From positions 1 through 64,000 of the forward strand of contig CAMVHE010000007.1 in NCBI GenBank assembly GCA_947167215.1: a DNA stretch of 64,000 nt, given 5' to 3'. Of this stretch, positions 1 to 9,718 are shown piece by piece. This DNA is from an uncultured Clostridia bacterium. GTDB taxonomy: Bacteria; Bacillota; Clostridia; Christensenellales; Aristaeellaceae. A program made the position numbers and the translations under genes. The notes under the pieces were generated by a model. It saw only the letters and a program-made list of their open reading frames with translations. It was not told where the DNA came from and did not search any database. The first letter of the stretch is position 1; every line of letters begins with the position of its first letter.

Positions 1-50
1 GATGGTACTTGGCTGGAGACGGCCCGGGAGAGTAGGTCGTTGCCGGATCC
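1..50 (+). rRNA. rrf: 5S ribosomal RNA, 3' end only
   Basis: The first 50 bases match the conserved 3' third of bacterial 5S rRNA, ending in the usual GTAGGTCGTTGCCGGAT block. The 5' part, and presumably 16S and 23S, lie left of the window. A terminator hairpin follows at once, so this is the end of an rRNA operon. Confidence 0.9.
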
Positions 51-55
51 CAAAT

Positions 56-88
56 AAACAACCTCGTCGATTGACGGGGTTGTTTCAC
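56..88 (+). terminator. Intrinsic terminator of the rRNA operon
   Basis: A 13-bp stem (56-68 with 73-85, one G-U pair) closes on a GATT loop. The T-rich end of the stem runs into CACTATTT. It lies directly after the 5S rRNA. Confidence 0.8.
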
Positions 89-137
89 TATTTATTCAAA
101 TAAAATGCAGGTCTGCAATCGAAAGGAAGAGTTTACA

Positions 138-626
138 ATGCCTGAAGCAAAGTCTGTCGTCGTCACAGCAGAAGGATTAGAGAATCTGAAGAAGGAACTG
201 GAATATAAAGAAACAACTGAGAAGATGCGCGTTGCAGAACAGCTTAAATTCGCAATTTCTCAGGGTGACCTCAGTGAAAACGCTGAGTACGATGCTGCAA
301 AGAATGACCAGGCTGCTCTGGAGCAGCGTATTAATGAACTGCGTGAAATGATTAATAACGCAGTTATTGTGGACGAAGTTTCGGATGACAAGGTTGGTTT
401 TGGCAGCAATGTGATGGTGACGGATATGGACGATCCGGATGCAGATCCTGAAGAATATTTGATCGTGGGAACTGTTGAATCCAATCCTATGGAGGGTAAG
501 ATTTCAAATGAGTCTCCCATTGGCAAGGCATTGTTTGGTGCCAAGAAAGGACAGATTGTAGAAGCTCATACCCCCGGCGGAATTGTTAGGCTGAAAATCA
601 TGTCGATCTCCGCTGAAAAGAAATAA
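138..626 (+). CDS. greA: Transcription elongation factor GreA
   Basis: GreA binds the secondary channel of RNA polymerase and stimulates cleavage of backtracked transcripts. The 162-residue product has the usual length and layout: an N-terminal antiparallel coiled coil (about residues 1-75) whose tip carries the acidic motif DLSENAEYDAA, then an FKBP-like C-terminal domain with SPIGKALFG and the terminal VEAHTPGG stretch. I start at the ATG at 138 (MPEAKS), which has AAAGGAAG upstream. The frame is open from 105, but that start would add 11 residues not seen in the family. lysS follows 30 bp downstream with no terminator between, so the two genes are probably co-transcribed, an arrangement common in Bacillota. 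Confidence 0.96.
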   Translation: MPEAKSVVVTAEGLENLKKELEYKETTEKMRVAEQLKFAISQGDLSENAEYDAAKNDQAALEQRINELREMINNAVIVDEVSDDKVGFGSNVMVTDMDDPDADPEEYLIVGTVESNPMEGKISNESPIGKALFGAKKGQIVEAHTPGGIVRLKIMSISAEKK

Positions 627-656
627 TCAATTTTAATTAGGAAGGGAGACTGGAAC

Positions 657-2612
657 ATGACGGATGCAGACATTCGTATCCCGGAGCCCGTATATACGGA
701 ACAGGAACAGATTCGCAGAACGAAACTTGCCAAATATCGTGAGGAAGGTCATGACCCCTATACCATTACCCGTTTTGACCGTACCGAATCTTCTAAGTCC
801 ATTCTTGAGAATTTTGATGCACTTGAAAATAAGCATGTTGCTATTGCTGGCAGAATGATCAGCTGCCGTATCATGGGCAAGGCTGCTTTTATGCATCTTC
901 TGGACGGTGAAGGCCAGATTCAGGTATATGTCAAGCGTGACGATGTCGGTGTTGAAGTTTACCAGGACTTCAAGAGCATGGATATTGGTGACATTCTTGG
1001 TATTGAAGGTTTCGTTTTTCGTACGAAAACGGGAGAAGTTTCTGTCCATGCTGAAAAGGTTACCCTTCTGACCAAATCCCTGAAAGTTCTTCCTGAGAAA
1101 TGGAACGGCCTCAAGGATCAGGATATGCGCTATCGTCAGAGATATGTGGATACTATTGTAAATCCGCAGGTTAAGGATGTTTTTGTCCGCCGCAGTCAGA
1201 TCATCCGTGCATTGCGCGAATTCCTGGATGCCCGTGGATTCCTTGAAGTGGATACTCCTGTTCTCCAGACGATTGAAATCGGTGCCAATTCCCGCTCGTT
1301 TGTAACACATCACAATGCACTGGATATTCCGATGTATCTGCGCATCGAGACAGAGCTGTATCTTAAGCGCCTTATTGTTGGCGGATTTGAAAAGGTCTAC
1401 GAGGTGGGCCGAATCTTCCGTAATGAAGGGATGGATACACGTCATAATCCGGAGTTTACTTCCATTGAACTTTATCAGGCATATGCAGATTACGAAGAAA
1501 TCATGCGCCTGGTAGAAGAGCTTTATGTGTATGTTACTGAGAAAGTATGCGGTACGCTCCAGATCTCCTATCAGGGTAAAGAAATCAATATGGCATCTCC
1601 CTGGACTCGCATGACGATGGCTGAAGCTGTAAAGAAGTATTCCGGCATTGATTATTATGCATGGGACAGCGACGAAGCTGCTCGAAAGGAATGCGAATCC
1701 CGTGGTGTTCATGTTGAAGCGGATGCGGTTAAGGGAGAATGCCTCGAAGCTTGCTTTGACGAGTTTGTGGAAGCTAATCTTATTCAGCCGACTTTCATTA
1801 CCGATTATCCTGTTGCCATTTCTCCCCTTGCCAAGCGCAAGAAAAATGAGCCAGATATGACGGAACGGTTTGAGTTCTTTGCCAATGGCTCTGAACTTGG
1901 AAATGCGTTCTCGGAACTCAATGATCCGATTGATCAGCGTGCGAGATTTGTTGCACAGGCGGAAGCCAAACGTGCCAAAGGACAGCATGCCGATCTGGAT
2001 GAAGATTTTATTTCCGCGCTCGAATACGGTATGCCGCCTACGGGAGGCCTTGGCTTCGGAGTAGACAGGTTGGTCATGCTGCTGACCGACTCTGCTTCCA
2101 TTCGTGATGTTCTTCTTTTCCCGACCATGAAACCGCTGAATTCCGACAAGCCTCAGGATAAAGAAACAAAAGAGAATGCCAAGGTGGAAGTTCCAGCCAC
2201 TGAAGAAGAAGCTCCTGCTTCCGAAAATGAAGTGATAGATTTTTCTCAGGTGGAAATAGAGCCCCTGTTTAAGGACATGGTGGATTTTGAAACATTCAGC
2301 AAGTCTGATTTCCGTGCCGTTAAGGTACTTTCCTGTGAGGCTGTTGCAAAGAGCAAAAAGCTCTTGAAATTCACGCTGGATGATGGAACCGGTACGCCGA
2401 GAACAATTCTGAGTGGAATACATGCATTCTATGAGCCTGAAGAATTGGTAGGAAAGACGCTGATAGCCATCGTTAATCTTCCTCCGCGGGCGATGATGGG
2501 AATTGAATCCTGTGGTATGCTTCTAAGCGCGATTCATCATGAGCAGGGAGAGGAAAAGCTCCATCTTCTGATGGTGGATCATCATATTCCTGCCGGTGCC
2601 AAGCTGTATTAA
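657..2612 (+). CDS. lysS: Lysyl-tRNA synthetase, class II, with C-terminal tRNA-binding domain
   Basis: Charges tRNA-Lys with lysine. Residues about 60-150 form the N-terminal OB anticodon-binding domain. Residues about 165-495 are the class II core, with FRNEGMDTRHNPEFT (motif 2) and GGLGFGVDRLVML (motif 3). The protein is 651 residues, whereas ordinary LysRS has about 490-500. After an acidic Glu/Ala-rich linker (about 496-538) it carries an EMAPII-like OB domain of roughly 110 residues, of the type found at the C-terminus of bacterial MetRS (LPPRAMMGIESCGMLL is diagnostic). The fused domain should give non-specific tRNA affinity. The start is ATG at 657 behind AGGAAGGGAGA. The gene sits in the greA-lysS unit and ends at a strong terminator. 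Confidence 0.95.
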   Translation: MTDADIRIPEPVYTEQEQIRRTKLAKYREEGHDPYTITRFDRTESSKSILENFDALENKHVAIAGRMISCRIMGKAAFMHLLDGEGQIQVYVKRDDVGVEVYQDFKSMDIGDILGIEGFVFRTKTGEVSVHAEKVTLLTKSLKVLPEKWNGLKDQDMRYRQRYVDTIVNPQVKDVFVRRSQIIRALREFLDARGFLEVDTPVLQTIEIGANSRSFVTHHNALDIPMYLRIETELYLKRLIVGGFEKVYEVGRIFRNEGMDTRHNPEFTSIELYQAYADYEEIMRLVEELYVYVTEKVCGTLQISYQGKEINMASPWTRMTMAEAVKKYSGIDYYAWDSDEAARKECESRGVHVEADAVKGECLEACFDEFVEANLIQPTFITDYPVAISPLAKRKKNEPDMTERFEFFANGSELGNAFSELNDPIDQRARFVAQAEAKRAKGQHADLDEDFISALEYGMPPTGGLGFGVDRLVMLLTDSASIRDVLLFPTMKPLNSDKPQDKETKENAKVEVPATEEEAPASENEVIDFSQVEIEPLFKDMVDFETFSKSDFRAVKVLSCEAVAKSKKLLKFTLDDGTGTPRTILSGIHAFYEPEELVGKTLIAIVNLPPRAMMGIESCGMLLSAIHHEQGEEKLHLLMVDHHIPAGAKLY

Positions 2613-2620
2613 ACGATATG

Positions 2621-2660
2621 GAATCTCCCTTACTTTGAGAGGGAGATTCTTTTTATTTTA
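2621..2660 (+). terminator. Intrinsic terminator after lysS
   Basis: Perfect 10-bp stem (2621-2630 with 2640-2649), loop TACTTTG, followed by TTTTTATTTTATT. It ends the greA-lysS transcript. Confidence 0.92.
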
Positions 2661-3327
2661 TTACAATCCGACAAAGGCAGCGCAGGCCTTCCGGATCCGT
2701 TTACAGATGCCAATACACTTGTATTCCATGAATTCTGCTTTGTCAATGCCCGCCTGCTTCGGGGGTGCCTCTTTCTTTTTTTCGAGAGTAAAGAACAATG
2801 AGCACTTATTTCTTTCGTGAAAAAGCAATGCTGCATTTAGTAAAACCCCAGTAACCGGACAGCAATATAAGTTCAATTATTCATTATAAGTGTTGTTTGA
2901 CCTGTCTTTCAGCTGTCAGGTTATTCGGGGGTATCTTAGAAATATAAGTTTGATCTGTATATCATTTTTCATCCGGAACACGTCTGATAATCATTTCGCA
3001 TAAATTGTAATATTTCAGAAATAACGGATATGAAATCGGACAAAAAAACCTGTATTATTTCCAGACAGAAGGGAAATAGCTTACTGCTTTAGATGTATGG
3101 CCCATAAAACAAAAAACTTTTTAAGGTTTTTCCGTGAAGTTCTATCTATTATTCTGTCGCATTTTCTGTTATACTAAAAACAGAAACAAGGATGTCTGGA
3201 AATGGCATTGTATCCCTGTTTTATTCTAATCTATGCGCGATCAAATCCAGCATATTGTCATGGATGATCTATTCCATGGCACAAGATGTTTTTTCTGAAG
3301 ACGTTAATAGAAAGGTGATAATAAGGG
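2661..3327. other. Gene-free intergenic region of about 670 bp
   Basis: This AT-rich stretch has no open frame with a credible ribosome site and no tRNA- or riboswitch-like fold that I can recognise. A TATACT at 3170-3175 could be a -10 for the downstream 899-residue gene, but no good -35 stands 17 bp upstream of it. Confidence 0.5.
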
Positions 3328-6027
3328 ATGGGAATACCGATTGAAAAACTTGAATTGTCCATGAGGGCCAATAATGTCCTGCACGGCTTATTGATAGATA
3401 CTGCTGAACAGTTAAAGACAGTTCCTCTTGGAATCATTGAGAGACATCATAATGCCGGCAAACTGACAATGGACGAAATTCGTTCTGCCCAGGAACGTTT
3501 GTTAAGCGGTGAAATCAATCTTGCAGAGCTTGCTGCTCCTGTGAAATATGGAAAGCGCAAAGAATACGATGCGGAACAACTCGCTGAAATGAGTCATCAT
3601 ACCATCGGAGAATTAGGACTTTCCCAGAGACCTTTTTCGCTGCTTATTCAGGGAAACTGTGTGATGCTTGATCATCTGGCAACACTCAGTTATGGTGATC
3701 TGGATGAGTTTGAAGGAATGGGGAGCAAGTCAAAAGAAGAGATTCTCAAGAAGATGAGTGCATGGGTCGAAAAGAATGACCTTATAGAAGACCCGGATGA
3801 TAAAGGACCAAACATCGGAGCAAAAGAGTTCTTTGCGAAGGCGGCAGAGGCACTTGAGCCAATCGGTCATTTCTACTGGAGACATTTATACCGCTGCGCC
3901 AAGGATGCTGGAATTGTAAAACGAATAGCGCATGGCGGGTATAGGGAACTCAATGAGCATAAAATGAAGCTGTTGCTGGACCTTCCCGAGGTATCCGAAA
4001 AACTGCCGGAGTTCTATATGCGCATCGCGCATGAAGGGGTCATCCGAGTTGATGAACTGCGTACTTCGCTTGAGAAAACTCAAATCCCGGTAGATACCGT
4101 GCTTGAGATGCTGCTTGCTGATACCTGTGACCGATATGATGATTTCCTGTATGCCAAAAGGATGAGCTTCAAGGAATTCTTTGACTGGAAGGACAATGGA
4201 CTGAGTGAGCGCTCCAGAGACATTTTTGCGCAGCGTGTAAATGGTAAAAACCTGGAAGAAATCAGCCAGTGCTATACCTGTTCCCGCGAGTGGGTCAGAC
4301 AGATTCTGATAAAGGTTGCTGCCGATGCATCCCCTGTCTTCGAGGATTATCTGAGAGAGCCTTTTGAGTACTTCCACTTTACCAGAAATGACTTTGTGGA
4401 CTGCTTCCCTGAGCTCGGACCATATGGGTATATGTTCCTGAGCATTCGCTATGATGAGGGGGACCATCTGTTTTCTGAGGAGGAACTGCAGGCATATAAG
4501 GGTCCTTTCCGTGAAAAGCTGTCCGGCTTTGTTAAGCGTTATTCCATACGCAAGGACCAGCAGACGGTCACAAGGACACAGATGATTTATCGGGTACTTC
4601 TGGATCATCTCGACCATCCCATGAGTGTTGAGGAATTCCAGCATGCCTACGTATGCTATGTCAAGGACCACGGTTTCCCAATGGAACGCCTGCATATCAA
4701 TATTCATACTGTGCTCAATCATATGCGCAATTCAAGACATATTGTTTTCAACCGTGACAACAAGATGCGTTATTGCGAAGTGGATGTAGACAGGCTTTGG
4801 GACGAAGTGGATTTCACACAGTACAGGGATCTGGTACTTTCCGGTGAACGCATCCATAAGGATTACCCGGATTTGATGGAAGAGCTTGATATCCGTGATG
4901 GCTATGAACTTTTCTATGTGATCAAGTCTTCGATTGGGCACTGGAAGGGCGATTTTAAGATTAACTGCCGACGTGTACCCGTCATGGTATTCGGAAACGG
5001 AGATGAAAAGGATCAGGCTATTCAGCTGCTGAATGAAGTTTCTCCCATTTCTTTCATGGATTTCTATGCTGCCTATCAGGAACGATTTGGAGTGCGCAAG
5101 GATACTGCACAGGCGAATCTGCGCATCAGCAAGGCGATCAGCCAGTACTATACTGGCGGGCAGTACTCCATTGATGTGCCGGACCTTGATCCCCGGGATG
5201 TGGAGCGACTGGAAAAGGCGGTTCAACAGAAGCCGTTCTGGTTCTCGGAAGAACTGGAAGATCTTTTTGCGAAGGAATGCCCCAACTCTCCCAAAGGTTC
5301 GCTTAACCGCCCCGTGCTGAACCGGGCAGGATATATCCTCAATTCCGGTTATGCCTATGATAATCGTTACGATACCATTTCGGATTATCTTGATCATTAT
5401 ATCTTCAAGGATGACATCGTGGATCTGTCGAAGCTGGACCGCCGTTATATGCGCCTGTCCACTTTCAGCGCGGTGATGGAACGAAAAAAGCGCTCGCTTG
5501 AATTTATTGAAGTAAATCATAATATTCTTTATCCGATTTCCCGATTTAAAGAGGAATATGGAATAGATGAAGTCGAAATACGCGCTTATCAGGACAGGGT
5601 TCTCAGCAAGTGTAAAGAAGATTATTTCAATGCAGACAGCCTGTGGCGCAGTATTATCTCACGTGATCCGCTGGCCAACCGTACGAGAAAAAACAAGTGG
5701 TTGCTGACCTGTCTGCTTCGCCAGAAGGAAGACATTTTCTCCCTGCCGGTGCGTGGAGGCATCATTCTGTCGAGAGAGCGTGAGAAACTGAGCCTCAGCA
5801 AGGTCTGCGTCTGGATTGCCGAACGCAACGGAAAAATGTCTCTGGAGGATTTGACCGACAATTTCAACAGAATCTTCGGTACCGAGCTGTCGAAAGAAAA
5901 AATTTCTATCAAACTGAAGACGGCCGGCATCTGGGAGGATGTGGTAACGGATCCAATGTATGCTGATGTAAACTGGGAAGAACTGGAAGAGGAATTTGAA
6001 GGAAAAAATCCGAAGAAAAAGCAGTAA
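3328..6027 (+). CDS. Large protein with RNAP alpha-CTD-like and sigma-region-4-like domains, function unknown
   Basis: I do not recognise a named family for this 899-residue protein. Residues about 4-60 (IEKLELSMRANNVL) and about 85-145 (IGELGLSQRP, then FEGMGSKSKEEI) resemble two helix-hairpin-helix modules of the RNA polymerase alpha C-terminal domain. Residues about 291-332 read like sigma-70 region 4: LSERSRDIF, then NLEEISQCYTCSREWVRQI, the classic 'LEEIG..GVSRERVRQI' helix-turn-helix. The remaining 560 residues look mainly helical, with at least two segments (about 555-615 and 815-875) that resemble winged-helix or HARE-HTH folds. There is no signal peptide or membrane segment. The most likely role is DNA binding or association with RNA polymerase, but this is inference. 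The start is ATG at 3328 with GAAAGGTGATAATAAGG upstream. The next gene is 26 bp away and probably co-transcribed. Confidence 0.7.
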   Translation: MGIPIEKLELSMRANNVLHGLLIDTAEQLKTVPLGIIERHHNAGKLTMDEIRSAQERLLSGEINLAELAAPVKYGKRKEYDAEQLAEMSHHTIGELGLSQRPFSLLIQGNCVMLDHLATLSYGDLDEFEGMGSKSKEEILKKMSAWVEKNDLIEDPDDKGPNIGAKEFFAKAAEALEPIGHFYWRHLYRCAKDAGIVKRIAHGGYRELNEHKMKLLLDLPEVSEKLPEFYMRIAHEGVIRVDELRTSLEKTQIPVDTVLEMLLADTCDRYDDFLYAKRMSFKEFFDWKDNGLSERSRDIFAQRVNGKNLEEISQCYTCSREWVRQILIKVAADASPVFEDYLREPFEYFHFTRNDFVDCFPELGPYGYMFLSIRYDEGDHLFSEEELQAYKGPFREKLSGFVKRYSIRKDQQTVTRTQMIYRVLLDHLDHPMSVEEFQHAYVCYVKDHGFPMERLHINIHTVLNHMRNSRHIVFNRDNKMRYCEVDVDRLWDEVDFTQYRDLVLSGERIHKDYPDLMEELDIRDGYELFYVIKSSIGHWKGDFKINCRRVPVMVFGNGDEKDQAIQLLNEVSPISFMDFYAAYQERFGVRKDTAQANLRISKAISQYYTGGQYSIDVPDLDPRDVERLEKAVQQKPFWFSEELEDLFAKECPNSPKGSLNRPVLNRAGYILNSGYAYDNRYDTISDYLDHYIFKDDIVDLSKLDRRYMRLSTFSAVMERKKRSLEFIEVNHNILYPISRFKEEYGIDEVEIRAYQDRVLSKCKEDYFNADSLWRSIISRDPLANRTRKNKWLLTCLLRQKEDIFSLPVRGGIILSREREKLSLSKVCVWIAERNGKMSLEDLTDNFNRIFGTELSKEKISIKLKTAGIWEDVVTDPMYADVNWEELEEEFEGKNPKKKQ

Positions 6028-6053
6028 TCCGGCTTGAGAAAGGAGACGGTGTC

Positions 6054-6392
6054 ATGGTCGGCGGCTATAAGGTTATTACCTTATGCGGCAGTACCCGCTT
6101 CCGGGAAGATTTTCTGGAAGTGCAGAAGAGGCTTACGCTGGAGGGAAATATTGTGATCTCAGTGGGACTCTTTGGGCACGGAGGAGATGCTGAAGTGTGG
6201 GAAGGCATGGATGAAGGAACCATGACCCGTACGAAAGAAATGCTGGATGATATGCATAAGCGGAAGATAGATATGGCAGATGCTATTTACGTGATCAATC
6301 GGAACGGATACATCGGTGAGAGCACCCGATCGGAAATTGCATATGCCGACCAGGCAGAAAAGGAAATAGTATTTCTGGAACCGGTTGAATGA
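6054..6392 (+). CDS. Nucleoside 2-deoxyribosyltransferase-like protein
   Basis: This 112-residue protein has the Rossmann-like fold signature of the nucleoside 2-deoxyribosyltransferase superfamily: an N-terminal strand and loop (VITLCGSTRF), a middle KIDMADAIYVIN segment and the C-terminal GYIGESTRSEIAYA motif containing the family's Glu. Similar short proteins are often annotated as hypothetical, and the substrate is unknown; they may act on nucleosides or nucleotides. ATG at 6054 follows AAAGGAGACGGTGTC, a strong ribosome site. It lies 26 bp after the 899-residue gene and is probably translated from the same mRNA. Confidence 0.75.
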   Translation: MVGGYKVITLCGSTRFREDFLEVQKRLTLEGNIVISVGLFGHGGDAEVWEGMDEGTMTRTKEMLDDMHKRKIDMADAIYVINRNGYIGESTRSEIAYADQAEKEIVFLEPVE

Positions 6393-6399
6393 ACTCCAA

Positions 6400-6432
6400 C
6401 GCGGAATGCGATGATCATTCCGCGTGTTTCAT
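6400..6432 (+). terminator. Probable terminator hairpin
   Basis: Perfect 9-bp stem (6400-6408 with 6416-6424) followed by TGTTTCATTGT. The weak T tract makes termination likely but perhaps incomplete. Confidence 0.6.
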
Positions 6433-6489
6433 TGTAGAGATCATTGCCGCGTGATAGCTGTATGGGTACAAGGAGGCACAAAAAAGAAG

Positions 6490-7161
6490 ATGGTGGATAA
6501 CCGTATTACCAGGAAAAGGCTGAAGACACATTTTCAATATGCATGGTGGAAATATCTTGTGGCAGTTCTTGGCTGTTTCTTCTGTATGTCCATGGTGTTT
6601 GACATGACCACTTACAGGCCGCCTGCAAACAGGAAAATTGAGCTTTATATGCTCAGCGGATACTGTCAGCAGGATGCACTTCAGGAGGACCTGTGGCCGG
6701 CACTTCAGGAGGTCTGTCCGGAACAGGAAGAGCTGACAGTGGCCAATATCAATCTGCTCAGCGATGATATGTATGTACGTATGCAATATACCACGTACAT
6801 TGCAGCGGGCCAGGGAGATGTACTTCTCATGCCCAGACAGGAACTGGAAAGCCTGGAGGCCCAGGGAGAGCTGTCCGGTATTCTTCTGGATCTTACCCCC
6901 TATGTGGAAGACGGGACGCTGCAGGTTGATGGGATTGAGCTTTCTACAGGGATGTATGCGAATGAGATGGGAGAGAAAGGACTTTACGGGATTCCGGCAG
7001 ACAGCCTGACCGGTTTATATCGTTTTCTCTGTGATCCCAAGGACGCGGTAGTGGGTGTTGTTGCATTTTCCCAGAATCAGGATACCGCCATGCAGGTGGT
7101 TAATCTGCTGTTTTCAAGGTATGGAAGCGAGCAGAATGCTCCGGAAGAACCGGCCCGGTGA
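6490..7161 (+). CDS. Membrane-anchored extracytoplasmic protein of unknown function
   Basis: I do not recognise the family. The 223-residue product has a basic N-terminus, one hydrophobic segment at about residues 22-40 (YLVAVLGCFFCMSMVFD), and an exported remainder of about 180 residues that is acidic and contains a loosely solute-binding-protein-like segment (GQGDVLLMPRQELE, then LLDLTPYVEDG). No lipobox is visible. I chose ATG at 6490 because AAGGAGG lies at 6470-6476; the frame is open further upstream but without a ribosome site. It is flanked by terminators on both sides, so it may be transcribed alone or by readthrough. Confidence 0.65.
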   Translation: MVDNRITRKRLKTHFQYAWWKYLVAVLGCFFCMSMVFDMTTYRPPANRKIELYMLSGYCQQDALQEDLWPALQEVCPEQEELTVANINLLSDDMYVRMQYTTYIAAGQGDVLLMPRQELESLEAQGELSGILLDLTPYVEDGTLQVDGIELSTGMYANEMGEKGLYGIPADSLTGLYRFLCDPKDAVVGVVAFSQNQDTAMQVVNLLFSRYGSEQNAPEEPAR

Positions 7162-7195
7162 AGGTGCTGAAAAATGAATTAAAACAGTGTTTTTT

Positions 7196-7232
7196 GCCCC
7201 AAAAGGGAACCGGTATTTTTGGGCGTTTTTTT
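7196..7232 (+). terminator. Intrinsic terminator
   Basis: Stem GCCCCAAAA (7196-7204) pairs with TTTTTGGGC (7216-7224) with one bulge, followed by GTTTTTTT. It ends the membrane-protein transcript ahead of the remB promoter. Confidence 0.8.
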
Positions 7233-7266
7233 GGGGAAATCAAGGTATATTAAGGAGAGAAAGTCT

Positions 7267-7295
7267 TTGAAAATATAGACAAAATATGCTATAAT
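7267..7295 (+). promoter_or_regulatory. Sigma-A promoter of remB-gyrB-gyrA
   Basis: TTGAAA at 7267-7272, a 17-bp spacer and TATAAT at 7290-7295. The spacer ends in TGC, giving an extended -10. The expected start of transcription is near 7302, inside a hairpin (next entry). Confidence 0.85.
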
Positions 7296-7296
7296 G

Positions 7297-7326
7297 AACA
7301 CGGTCTATGTGACCGTGTTTTTCTTG
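7297..7326 (+). promoter_or_regulatory. Perfect hairpin with T tract at the transcription start of remB-gyrBA
   Basis: A 9-bp perfect stem (7297-7305 with 7311-7319) encloses TATGT and is followed by TTTTCTTG. It begins two bases after the -10 hexamer, so the left arm overlaps the expected start site. It may act as an operator palindrome or as a 5' structure. Confidence 0.6.
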
Positions 7327-7359
7327 CAATGAAGATGCTTTTGAAGGGAAAAGGGAGAT

Positions 7360-9701
<2,342 letters not shown>

Positions 9702-9718
9702 GAGAGGGGGAGCAGCGG

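Noticed and set aside
633..2423. Long open frame on the minus strand opposite lysS (596 residues)
   Set aside because: It is the antisense shadow of a certain lysS gene, has no ribosome site and no recognisable domain, and lies wholly over the coding strand.
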